A DNA stretch of 64,000 bases, taken from the NCBI GenBank assembly GCA_035041965.1, contig JAPYMA010000340.1:1-64000 (forward strand). Reading direction: 5' to 3'. The DNA comes from Anisakis pegreffii. Lineage: Eukaryota > Nematoda > Chromadorea > Rhabditida > Anisakidae. Positions within the stretch are counted from its first letter, which is position 1; the number at the start of each line of letters is the position of its first letter. Below the pieces are notes generated by a model, which saw nothing but the letters and a program-made list of their open reading frames with translations, was not told where the DNA came from and did no database searches. This document shows positions 26,478-38,400 of the stretch, one piece after another. The translations under genes and the position numbers were made by a program.

Positions 26478-26550
26478 GGCCTCGTGGCCCAATGGACAAG
26501 GCGTCGGACTTCGGATCCGAAGATTGCAGGTTCGAGTCCTGCCGGGGTCG
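26478..26550 (+). tRNA. tRNA-Arg (anticodon TCG)
   Basis: A 73-base cloverleaf. The acceptor arm is GGCCTCG with CGGGGTC (two G-T wobbles) and discriminator G at 26550. The anticodon stem is TCGGA/TCCGA around loop CTTCGGA, placing TCG at 26511-26513, which reads CGA codons. The T arm is GCAGG TTCGAGT CCTGC. A and B box promoters are intact, and a TTTT run just downstream would terminate Pol III. Confidence 0.95.
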
Positions 26551-27617
26551 GCATAAATTTTCGCATTTCTCTTGTCGTTTCAAGAAAATTTATAAAACTC
26601 TTGGACAGTATAAAGTGGAGATTCATGTATATAGCAATAAGTTGAAAAGAATCATAAGCTTATTGCATAAGCCTTTTACATTTGTTTGTAGGCGATTCAG
26701 AGCAGAGATTTGCAAAAGCTTCTAAAATATCTGTATCACTCATAGATGCCTATTGGTAAAGTCATGCGCATGCAATCATCTCAATACGACGAATCAATCA
26801 GTTTTGGTGTGACGAATCAAAACTCTCATGGTTGCTACCAAATTAAATGAAGAAACCAACTGAATTTATGCACTTCAATTTGAAGACCTTTCCAGATGAA
26901 AAAAGTCCCAACGTTGAATGTAGTTGCACTTAGTCTGTCGTGAATTCGAGAAATGATATATCGAATAAACGGAATCGCTTTTCGGCTCATTCTGTGAGCA
27001 AACAACGTCAGAAATGGCGATGACGTATCATTTACCTAATATATGTATATTGCGAAGTTTGTTTCTACTCGTTGATATAACAGCTCGAACATGTTGTTCA
27101 AAAGCACACTCACATCATGAAATACAATTGACGCAAAATGAAGCTCGTGTGAATGCATCCACACTTTTTCTCATCATTTCAGCCTTTAAGGTCGTCATGC
27201 GCTTCGTTCGCAATTGATTTTGTACTAAATGAGAATTTTATTTCGAAAAGAGACCACTATAAAACAGTCACAAATGCACGAACACATAACTAGATGAGAT
27301 CATTACGAAGGGAATATTGAGACCAAAAGACGAACGAATAACCAATCAAATCGGTGTTATAGAATGAAATGGACACAAAAATGACGAGAATACGGATTAA
27401 CAAACGAAATAGAAATATGGCAACATGCAAGCTGAATAGTCTTGATTAGATTCGGGAAATTAGATAAATTCTTAACGATTTCGACTAGAGTGCACTAGCA
27501 GAGCGGTATTCGGCACGAAAAAAAAGATAGCATTTAATCGCATGGGATAATCTTTAACTAGTTTCGAATCAGACATTCTCTAGCTATCAAGTTTGAGAAT
27601 TTCACGTGGAATCTGAA
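26551..27617. other. Intergenic spacer
   Basis: Lies between the tRNA and the stop codon of the minus-strand hydroxylase gene. I see no gene. A TTTATT on the plus strand near 27240 could be the reverse-strand poly(A) signal of the hydroxylase gene. Confidence 0.4.
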
Positions 27618-30600
27618 TCAGGAAATATTGTGACGAATTGCAGCACTGATCTGCTCGACGTTGAAACGCATCGCTTCAGAAGCCAACTGCAGTGATTCTC
27701 TCGAATTGATTAAATCAATTGTGTTCGTGTGGGCATTGTAGAGCACACTGAATGGACGTTTCATCGTGGCTGTGTAGATTCTGAAATTTTGTTTTTGAAA
27801 CCACATTTACAAAATAAAACGGTGATAACAGAATACTTTTTTTTTTTTTGAGGATTCACTCGAAATATCAGTTTTTAACGCAATGATGACGAGTGTAATT
27901 GCGCAGGCATAATAACTTCCTCGTCTACGAAGATGAGATGCTGAGATCGATCAAAATGAAAGATTTCCTCAATACGATATAAATTTATAAGTTCGTCAGG
28001 GAATCACTATCTTTAGAGGAATGTCGATCGGATTTGAACTGGGGTAGAGCATTTTACCAGTTAACGGTGAACATCGTAAACAACAGTCTAAAAGCGATGA
28101 GCAATATACCTCAACTTGATGAGCGCTTCTTCGAGATTACGAGTGAAGTAATAACACTCCTGGAAGGTTGTTACCGACGGTACTGTTTTGACCACAAAAT
28201 CTGGCTCGAAACGGTGGACTTTCGACTTGTCGCTAACCGCAAACTGAATTTAGGGTTTGGAATAAAGATATTGCAGATGCTTTTGTTTACTATTCGAAAT
28301 CTCAGAACATACAGGTTTCAGCAACAAAGAAAACCATTTGGTATACCAGACTGTTCCATTTACTTCAACTGATCAAGCTTCACTGGAATTTCTTAAAAAC
28401 TCCCGAAATATTAGTGGTTTTTCAATCGTTATTGAGAATCGTCAATATATTTCCAAAAATAGATCAAGGGACCCAATGAATTTGAAGAGATGCTTCGAAA
28501 AATCTGAGTTTTACGAGATATTTAATGATTTTCGTCGAAGTTTTATAGTCATCAAAGCTCCTAATGCTTGTTGACTTCTTCAACGGGACGGAATAAAAGA
28601 ATCTCGACGATTTGAATGCTAAATCTGTTTTTCGCTTTGCTGATGGTGTACTGGTCGTGAGTATTTCCAAGGGAACAATTTAAGCATCTTACCTCAAGTT
28701 CATCAACGCAAGACAAAAGTCCTGCCCCGTAAACCTTTAGATTTTTCTTTGTCGGTTCGAATTCTGCGTCTTCCAGCGAGAGACCGAATTCGATGGTGAA
28801 AAAGTACAGCTGAAAATTTCTTTCGTTTCAAATGGACGGACGAAATTTTGAATTGTTTGTTCTCAACTAAAAATGCATTATTTCCAGTACAGATGTCCAA
28901 TGTCACGAAGAAATAAGCGGAAATAAAATAGGAATACAGTGTTATGTTACGATGAACATCACAAACTCTAACATATAACTGGAGAGAATTTGAACTTGCA
29001 TTTCAAATCTCCATCAAATTATTCACCAGGAAGTAAGAAAAATCAAAGTAATCTGTGTGTTCACTTCATGATCGTACCGTACAGTTAGTTAGAATGAGTT
29101 CACTTACACGAGCAATTTCCCTGCATTCCTCTTCAGATGCACCCAACGACGCCAGACCGATCTCCTCGGAAAACTGCGCAAAACGTGGGTCAGCAAACAT
29201 TGCCATATGCCCAAGGAATTCATGAACCATATCGCTGAAAAACGCATAATTTCTGCAATGAGCCAAAATCCAAACTAATTTGAAATTCAATTTGCTTGGA
29301 GATCTTAAACTAGTCCCTCACGATTTCCATCACGTTCGAATAATAATTTGTGGAAACAAATCAATTAATTCAATTTGAACAAAACTTTCGGATCTGAAGG
29401 CGTTTTTCGGAGAAAATTTTCGCAACTTTCTCATCGCCAAGCTCTGAAGGCGCTCTCCCCTACCATTGCATTGTTCATGATCACTTCATATCGGTTGATC
29501 GCGATAATGATCATAAACTGATTGCTTATGATCATAAATAAGATCACTAACGGTTCAGGTGTGTAGAACGGGAATTTGTGGTGTCTCACATACTGCGTAC
29601 AATTGAACACGCGAAACGCCAATCCGGCCAAGAAATCTCTCGGCGCTTGATAGCCTCCAACAGGACGTAATGTGAATCCAGATCTTGCTGAAATCCATCT
29701 AATGAAAATTGCGTCAATGATGAGTACTCCTGTTTCAATCAGTATTCAGCAATGATAATGGTACACCACTTGGTTTCAAGCAATACTTTCCTCTTCGAAC
29801 AGGAACACTCCATTTCCGTTCGCGGCGAATAGTTTTGCTCGAAACTGACTGGTCTACCAATATCATTGATGTTGTGAGCCTAAGCCGGGCTATGATTTGG
29901 CTTCTATCTATTATCTAGTTATCAGTATTAGGCAGTAATAGTCTATAATCAGTGGCTCTAATCGCCCTCACAATTCTCACAAAACCGTTCCAACTCAATC
30001 AGCGAGTAAATATTTATTATTATAGGACATTTCTGTGCACGTTTGATATACTCGCATGATCGGCCAAACAAAATGATTGTATTTTTCAAATTCTCAATCC
30101 AGAATTCAACCAAGTCTCTAAACGAATCTCAAAACCGACTGAAATTCAACCAGAACACTGATTATAACTAGCAAAAGTTACAAACTGAACGTTATAACAA
30201 GCATAAACCTTTCAGAAAGCGTGATACATCGTCAAGTTGCGGTATATTGTCCTCAGAATATCCGCAATATTTCTCGAGCAGCTCGAAATTTTGTAGAAAT
30301 TCTTTGCAAGCGTACTTTTTGTGCAGTATTTTCAATCGTTGATAGATCGCCTTCCTGCGAAGAAATTGCATTTGAAAACGTTGCGCTGTTCGTCTTCATT
30401 TAAGAATTATTTCAACCTCATTGTCAGATGAGTTTAAATTCTGTACAATTTAGAAGAATTGATTCAAAATAATCTCTTACCAAGTCTTCTTTTCTGTTTC
30501 ATTGTATTCGATGCGTGGAAGTGGTTGTCCACTGAAAATCGCAAATGTTTACATTGGATGAAATTTTATAGGCATGAAATTCTCTTGATACATCGTCATC

Positions 30601-32409
30601 ATCAGTTTGTCAAAAAACGATAGAAATCGTGTGCTTGGAATTGGTGAAAAGGTTGACTATGATTTATTCAGATGGAATGATGAATTCACATACTGCCGAT
30701 TGAAGCAATCAAATTTACGTGGTTTTGTGCCGAAATTTCCCACATTGTTTTCAAAGAAAACTAACTATTTGTAATCACGAGCGATCTCGAAAAATTCCAT
30801 TCTTCTTTTGCGATATTCCTCATCGGTGAAACTCTGAAAAGTACTCACTGCGCTCAAGCTCATCTGAATGCATAAATGATGGATGGGTATGGCAAACATT
30901 ATGAAGTTGATAGAATTTCCTGGGAAACATCTCATAGAATTCCCAGGGAGACGGGTTAGAAATTACAAAACTAATTAATTGAGAACTTGATGATACCAGA
31001 AAAGCCGGACAAATTGTGGGTGAGGTGCAGCAGAAATTTAGAGGTGTAGCAGATATTTAGGTGCAGCAGATATTTACAGTAACATTTGATGAGAGCAAAA
31101 TGTGGAGCATAAGAGCAACTCAAAAGTGTACGTTTACAAACACGAAAAATGCATTTTTGAACACGCGACTCTCAGCTTCCGGTTAACAAACGCGCTGATA
31201 AATCATATTTTTTAAGCAAGGCCAAGTTTTCAGGTCGTACCGGATGATCTGCGTGCAAACCGTCCGGACCCGGACCGAACATGATAACATTTTGACTGCA
31301 ATAGTCCAAATCACTGATGTGTTTTGGGAACCATTTTCCAGTCGCCATGTCTGCAAGAACTCGAACATATGGAAGTATTGTACACCACTGATCAAATACT
31401 GCAATTTGCACTTCAGTATAATTATGTAAGAAAAACGAGAGCTTGTAGTGAGCAGTGAGATATTCTCAAATATGCGGTTTGCATTTGCGAATTCATAATT
31501 TGGCATACCCTCAGGTGACGGTTGTTGAATTGTTGCTCGTCCATTGTACGAATATCGCCGACCAGTTGAGGCAATCGGAGCGAGTGTATTCGATTGATGA
31601 CTGAAGTCAAATCGAGATCATTCTCAAGGTTGGTGGCGGGTATTGCAAAATAAGAATTTCATATGGAACAGCCCGGCATTATTCACAGTTCTATGCTCGT
31701 AGATTCCAATGAAAGTCGATGAAATTCTCATTTTATTAACCACTCATTGAGGCTTCTTTCGGCTAACTAGTAAGATTCTTTTCGTGATTATAATCAAAAC
31801 AAAATTATCATCACTATCATCGTTTATCCGCCCTTCCTTAGAGATATCGTAGGCTAATGCTGATCAAGTTTCAATCTCTTGTTGAGGAAAATTTTTACAG
31901 TCTCTCCTAAACCTGCATCCTAGAGAATGGGATATATCGGAAGATCTACCTGTTTCGAGATGGACTCAAAGTGATCTTTGCAGTCTTGCACGTTTCTTGC
32001 GTCGGGCATTTCTTCGCATTATCTGAAGAACAGAAACACGCTCATCGAATTTGCATTCGGTCCTAGTGAAGGCCATTTCACCAGCAATATTTATAAGGAA
32101 TGCCGCATCATTTTTATTTTTTGCGAGCGCACTGAACTTTGAAGATCAAATGAAGTTCACATCCGCATAACTATGATTTGAACGGTAAACCTATTCAAAA
32201 TGAACATTTTTGGGGAATTTTTGGCCGACGAATCTTATGATGCAAGGCAATAACTGACATTCTTGAGAAGAACTTAATCGAATGGACACGCAATGATAAA
32301 CAAACCTTGTTTAACAACAGTAACGGTTGTTTCAATGTTAGCAGATGCAAGTCGCATTCTCAATAAATCTTGATTTTGCAGTCTCTCCTGATGAACCACA
32401 AATTCGATA
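27618..32409 (-). CDS. tph-1: Tryptophan 5-hydroxylase (5' end not found)
   Basis: Twelve exons join in phase on the minus strand: 32409-32306, 32022-31950, 31600-31509, 31350-31241, 30833-30766, 30531-30481, 30354-30209, 29687-29552, 29234-29108, 28809-28693, 28243-28110 and 27780-27618, giving 439 residues. The first begins inside a regulatory ACT-like domain ([10 protein letters not shown]). A Ser/Thr-rich linker of about 65 residues leads to the catalytic domain at [11 protein letters not shown]. Conserved blocks are [24 protein letters not shown], the iron ligands [22 protein letters not shown], and the third ligand Glu in FFTIEFGL. The YFF before that Glu has Phe where phenylalanine and tyrosine hydroxylases have Trp, which is the tryptophan hydroxylase signature. 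The enzyme uses tetrahydrobiopterin and O2 to make 5-hydroxytryptophan, the rate-limiting step to serotonin. The N-terminal exon or exons lie upstream and are unresolved. Confidence 0.85.
29507..29535. repeat. 10-base perfect inverted repeat in a tph-1 intron
   Basis: ATGATCATAA at 29507-29516 pairs perfectly with TTATGATCAT at 29526-29535 across a 9-base loop, within the intron between the exons ending in YTPEP and beginning with the iron-ligand motif. Confidence 0.7.
31023..31075. repeat. Three-copy ~18-base minisatellite in a tph-1 intron
   Basis: AGGTG(C/T)AGCAGAAATTT-type units start at 31023, 31042 and 31059; the later two carry AGATATTT. The array is in the intron between the exons at 31241 and 30833. 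Confidence 0.8.
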
Positions 32410-35400
32410 CTGTAAAAACTATTAGCAATGGTAAACTGTAACTGCACTGCTATGCACTAGTTGCAGTACGAAACTGCTGACTCGTTTATGTTGCGCTAAA
32501 TTATTACGGTGACTATCAATCATACGGCAACTGTAGATGATGCATCAATTATACACATAACGACAGTATTCGTTCGAGGATATAATTTCAGTTGTATTAA
32601 GTGAAAATTCATAGAAAACTCAAATATTATAATGATCTATGATGGGTCATTATTTCCCGTGCAAATTCTCAAATTTTTTTCTATATCTAGAAGCTAGATA
32701 TAATGGAATCTTTTCTCGACCATATCAGTCGGGATCCTCTCTCAACCACTGATCCTAGCAGTTGCCAATTAGTCATAACTCTCGCGCGGATCATAACTTG
32801 AAGTCACAATCAACATTTGCGATACTCCAATAGCACTCGAAACCGAAGCATGAAACGACCGTCGTATTCATCCGAAATATCAAATAAGAAACAATAGCTG
32901 GGCTGACAGAAGAATAAAGCTTCGATTAAGGATACGGTTGCCTAGAGCCGTATTTAAGGCCGAGAACAATAGTTGAGTGTGTAGGTGTGTGTATTTTGTG
33001 TGCATATCATCCACCACTATCCAGGGAGTTTCTCATGGAAACTTGATATTTTTTGATTAATATTAGCTTTTTCGCACCTTTATGTGTTCGTTCACAAAAG
33101 ACACTCGAAATGCATTAATTATTAACAGCTGATCGCATTAGATATTTCACTTGATTGTGAATAAATATTTGCCTGCGATATTCTGTTATCACCTCAAATG
33201 ACGAATCATACTCAACTATGGTGAATTTCGCAACAAACGATGTGTACATTCTTATCGAATTTCGTAACTCAAATGAGCAGAGAACTGTCTCCGTAAAGAA
33301 TTCACCTGATTAATTATTCGGTTCTCTTGCACTCTACGTTTACATTTTCTTCACTCGGATCGTCGCTATTCAGTAGATTTGTGAATAACCAAAACTCTAT
33401 ACCTTCTATTCTATAGCGATGAATTTCTCGCGGAAATCGAATTAATCCATTCCGAGTCGAGACAAAATGAACAATAAGAAATCTGACCGATGTGAGAAAA
33501 TTCTACAGTAAGAAATGAGGTTGAACTAGGACATTGTGAACTAAACAAAAGTTTCAGGAAGCAGCACTGAAAGTACTGGTAGAGATTATGCTTCTTAAAT
33601 AAAGCAAGTGCTAACGAGGCGTGTCTGATTCCGCTTAATCAGTAAATGTTTTCATTCGTAATCAATTTATCAGTCTCTCTGAAATATTCATGATCGATCA
33701 GTCCCATAATATCAGTCTTTACATTAATCTTCACCGTTTCGGAGAGCGAATGTGCATGATGGAAATCAGTGAAACCAACCCAAATTTCACATTCTTTTCT
33801 CTTCACTCTAACATTTTCACTGATGATTGATAAAAATTTCTTATTGATAAGAAATACACTAAATGGTGCCTTCATGAAAGATTTATATTGATGACTGATG
33901 AGCAGTAATCTCGACATTTGCTCTGAAAGAAACACTTTTTTGGCAGCACTGCGTGATAATTGAATCAGCAAATAGTCCATTCTGTACCAAATGTGTGCAA
34001 ATTTATGAAGTGGGGCAGATTTTTTCACGCAACAACAAATAACACGAATTGAGGAAGACTGCTTGATTGATTTCATTGATGTAATCGAAAACGATGATGA
34101 TATTTCCAAGAAATAATGAGATATTCGCAGCAGCGAATTTATTTGTCTAGACGTCGTCGAGTGTGAATCAATGATGAACGGAAAGCATTGTTTCAAAATA
34201 CGTCTTTATTCATTATTCTTTGGTAGAATTGAACAGATTGCAAAACGCATACGGAACACACGATGTCTCATTCACATTCATCGAATCGTTTCATCGGCAA
34301 ATTTACACACTGCACAATCAAATCCAACGAGAGATTCAACGCATTCAGTATTATTATTAACAACCAAAAATATGCAAACACCACGAGAATAAGCAAGTAT
34401 CTTGTACGAGACGATTTCTTTGGAATCGTTAACAACACAAATATTATTCAACATAATCAGTGAGGTGATAGTGACTTTAACAATGTTACTATCAGTAATA
34501 TCACTGATGACGTGAAGTAGTGATATGAATGATAATAATGATAAGATAACTTAACTTTAAAAATACCAAAAATGAATGAAAATAGTGTAAATGGTACATT
34601 AATACTAAAAATTAAATATATTACATTCGCATAATCTATACCGAAGCATGAATAACCGGGAAAACAAGAGAAGAACAATTTGATGCAGGCAGATCATATG
34701 ATTTCGACCCATCCCAACTAAGCCGCATATAATAATCGCACACCAACATAACATTACTCTGAATTCAAGTTCTTTAATGTTAGAAGCAATTGGAAATGTA
34801 AACTCAGAACAGCGAACAGTGAATGATCAAATGATACTTAAACGGAATATATCAAGTTCAATGAGAAATTATGTTGGTGGTGATCAATCCTTTCAAAAAT
34901 AGTGAAGAATGAAATATATTATTGAAAATTCAGTTACAGTTTTCTTATTCAAATTTTTCAGTGGCATAAACAAATGCTTGTGAAATCGTTTATGGTGAGC
35001 GTTGAATCTAAATTGATGTTTGGGAAAAAAACGGTTGCTATCGTTAAAAAAATGCCCAAAGTAGTTGTGAGCAACTGAGAACAATTCCCACTAAATTTAC
35101 CCTGTGAAACACTATTGCTGCAGCTACGCCATTATGATCAAAGAAGTTAGTTCATTCAGTGGTCTCAAGAGTGTTTTGCATATTGTTTAGCCTCTCTCAT
35201 TCTTTCGAACTTTGAAAATTCGACAGCACAACCGGCTTCCGAGAGGATCTATTATCAGCCAGGATATATATGATACATCCGAGAGAGTCATTCCAAGGGA
35301 TAGATGAGTATAGCATTAGCAGGCATAGACTCATGAAGTACAAAACTCTTTTACAATATGATGACTTGCAGAACTAAAATTGCTAAAACTTGTCTGGTCA

Positions 35401-35495
35401 GCGAGCTGTGATTCACGAACTTCGTTCGGTGAAGTGACTTGGATTTGTCGTTGATCATAACAGATCAAGAATATCATCAAATAAGATTCGATTGA
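32410..35495. other. Upstream region of the hydroxylase gene and spacer
   Basis: The missing N-terminal exon or exons of the hydroxylase should lie here. I searched the minus strand for an ACT-domain HIESR-like motif with a phase-2 donor and did not find one. The only long open frame is at 33639-34196 on the minus strand, listed separately. Confidence 0.4.
33639..34196 (-). CDS. Hypothetical 185-codon open frame
   Basis: An uninterrupted ATG-to-stop frame, unusually long for this AT-rich DNA. It contains mixed-charge stretches such as VRVKRKECEIWVGFTDFHHA and INVKTDIMGLIDHEYFRETD. There is no recognised domain, no signal peptide and no supporting duplicate. It contains a TTTCTTTCAG that could be a splice acceptor, so only its downstream half may be exonic. 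It may be spurious. Confidence 0.25.
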   Translation of the reverse strand: MKQCFPFIIDSHSTTSRQINSLLRISHYFLEISSSFSITSMKSIKQSSSIRVICCCVKKSAPLHKFAHIWYRMDYLLIQLSRSAAKKVFLSEQMSRLLLISHQYKSFMKAPFSVFLINKKFLSIISENVRVKRKECEIWVGFTDFHHAHSLSETVKINVKTDIMGLIDHEYFRETDKLITNENIY

Positions 35496-38400
35496 TTAAC
35501 TAAGCACACTAGGCGACAAGAACACCTCACTATCAATCAGTTCGCTTTTGATCAACGGCGACGCAGCATAAGGACTCATGATTACGTAGGATAAATATAA
35601 TGGTGAATAAATTAGTGGCGATAGAACAAATGGACTGAGCACCAATGGTGAATACGCTATGGGACTTAGAATAAACGGGCTCAACGCAAACGGGGACAGC
35701 ACGACCGGTGTTAAGACTTGTGGAGAGAGTATGAACGGTGTCAGAACAAACGGCGACAAAACGAAGGGATTCAAAACGCCCGGCGATAGAATGAACGGAT
35801 GTAGCGCTAATGGTGATAGAACAACCGGAACGAAAACAATCGGATTCAGAATCAATGGGGACAAGAGACGAGGTGACAGAATGACGGGCACAAACACCCA
35901 CGGACTGAGAATGAACGGTCCGAGCACGGTGGGTGTCAAAATTGAAGGTGACAATACCACCGGATGTAGAACAACGAACGTATTCGAAAGCACTGATGAG
36001 GCAAATACGAACGGCGCAAGTATAGATGCACCACCGACGATGTTTCGCTTTGAGCGATGCCTTCTCTCCAGCGAGATTGTGTCCGTTTGTGCGATCAGGC
36101 GAAGATCACGCTCCAGATTCGTGAGAACTTGCTTTCGGTTCATAGCACCGAATCGTTTCAGTGCCAGTTCATCGTCGTATGGTGAGTCTTTGCCGTAAAA
36201 GAGCGCCATTTGGTGTTTATCCATTATGGAGAAGCCAGTTGAATTCAATTCATTGACCTGTAATTTCTCGCGAATTTCTAGTGAAGAATTTCTATTTTCA
36301 TGGAAATTCATGGAGGCAATATTGTTTTTTTGGACAAAATGATAATCTAGACAGTGAATAAGTTCTAGTGAATGCTTGTTGATTGAAACTTGATATTGCA
36401 TGAGACAATTTTTGATAGACGTCATAAACATGTTGATCTCATTCATAATTTGAACAACGTCCGTCTTGGATACTTGAGGATATCATGATCTATATACGGG
36501 TCCATTTTGTAAGATCCATTTTCACCACTGACACTTAATCAGTCATCAGTGGACAATTTTGCTTTGAAATTTTGAATTTAAATTGACTTATCCGTATTCG
36601 AATATAAAGATGCACTCATATCATTTGAATCTAATTTGTTGGACCAATTAAGCTTTTAGTTTTTCGAATAAACCTGATTCTTAGTGAAACTTCGTTGTAG
36701 TTCATCGAACTTATCAATTTTGTAGCCTTCCTTTGCACCATACAGCTCAGTAACATTCTCTTTTGTAAAATACAACGGTTGTCCATCGATTCCTCGTGTA
36801 TTATTTACAGTCTCATTCAACTGTTTCATTTTCTTCTCCTGAAAACTTTCTCAAAAGTTCAAATGATCATGAAGCGATTTCAACAATTTAAAATTCATCT
36901 GAAACTTCGGAAATTTAATCTGCTCCCTTGCAGACTTTTTTAATCTGTTTCTTTGATGAATTCGAAAATATTGCTGACTTTTAAGGGAAATAAACTGGAA
37001 GTTCGAAATTGTCAAAAGAATTTACAAGAAAGACCTTAGCTTCTTGTACGGCATCAGTGATTCCAGATGCTTCAACAATGAAATTCAACCATTCACGTTG
37101 ATCGCTATCTTTCAACGCTTTAATCGCATTTGGTATACTGAACGCTTTTTCCAAGCCTTTGCCTTCGTTGTGCAAACTGAACAGTGATGGTGATAGTATA
37201 CTCACCTGAAATGCATCAGTGGAGTCAACAAGTTAACTGAGTCAACTGACATAAATCTGCGAACACTTGCCATAGTAACCCCTACAAGATTGAATTTGAT
37301 ACTAGTGATCCGGTCGATAAAAACTGTTTGAATGATCATTTTGATTCTAGCAAATGCATATTTCAGTGATTATTCACTATCTTATTTGTTGTTGAATGAT
37401 ATTGAAAGACATCAATCACATCGCAAAATGCGCATTGCTCATGCATAAAACCTAAATTTATTGAGCAAGTTCTACATGAGTATCCACTGATTACGGTGGT
37501 GTAAGATCCTATACAGTAATTGACTGGTGATGAGATGTTGTCTAAGCAAACCGAGGAACGTTTTCCAACGTAATCGTTCGATTAAACATTACGAAAGGTC
37601 GTCCATTCAGCATATGCAAACAAACGCCTAAGGGCGTATGCAAATAGGCGTAAACAAATAAATACAAGTATTGAACTTATAATTAGGGAAACTGTTCTTA
37701 ATTTGTTTATAACTGAAATTATTTACAGCTGAATTCTTCAGATTCTAACAAGTCCAATTCTGTTCAATATTTACAGATTCAATATTTACAGTTCAATTCT
37801 GACTGTTAGTTATCGGTGTCCATCATTGATCTCTCATACGAATAGATACAGTTTCATGATAAGAAAATCAAGCGCAGCAAGTGATGAATCTATTAAAGTT
37901 TTATGCTCAGAAAATTTTTCTTCAACCTAAAATCAGAAGAGTTCCATTCGTTTTCATCTATACATTATAGATGTTTTCGTTTATACATGTTTGCATTCCT
38001 TAACGAATGCATACTTCAATGTGGCTAGAGAATTGCTATTGTTTTTCTCGAATAAGTTATTTTTAGTGTGATCTAAAGAATTAGGAAGAATGCTCATGGA
38101 AAGAATGAATCCATATTTGATATTCGTTCAGCAGTAGAATGGTTGCTCAATGGTTAATCTAAGCAAGATCCGATATGAAAGACATGAAACTGCAAAACTT
38201 TTCACAGTGATCCATCCAACTGTCTCAAATTATGCTTGCAAGAGCTACTAACGATAAGCAAAATAATTGTTGACATCGATACCTCGTCGTCATTGTCTTC
38301 AGGTACTACAGATAAGAGTCTCGGTGATGCCATCTTCAGAGTTTTATTCTCAAAATCTGAGACATTACGACCGGTTAACATCATTCCCAACTTCACACCT

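Noticed and set aside
31183..31610. Open frames reading [18 protein letters not shown] and neighbours as hydroxylase sequence
   Set aside because: These frames do not keep phase with the neighbouring exons. The phase-consistent reading of the same exon is [20 protein letters not shown], leading cleanly into the catalytic domain.
35659..36198. 179-codon plus-strand open frame rich in Gly, Asn and Thr
   Set aside because: It is the antisense of the pentapeptide repeat of MLT-10 paralog B; the periodic codons on the minus strand keep the opposite strand free of stops.
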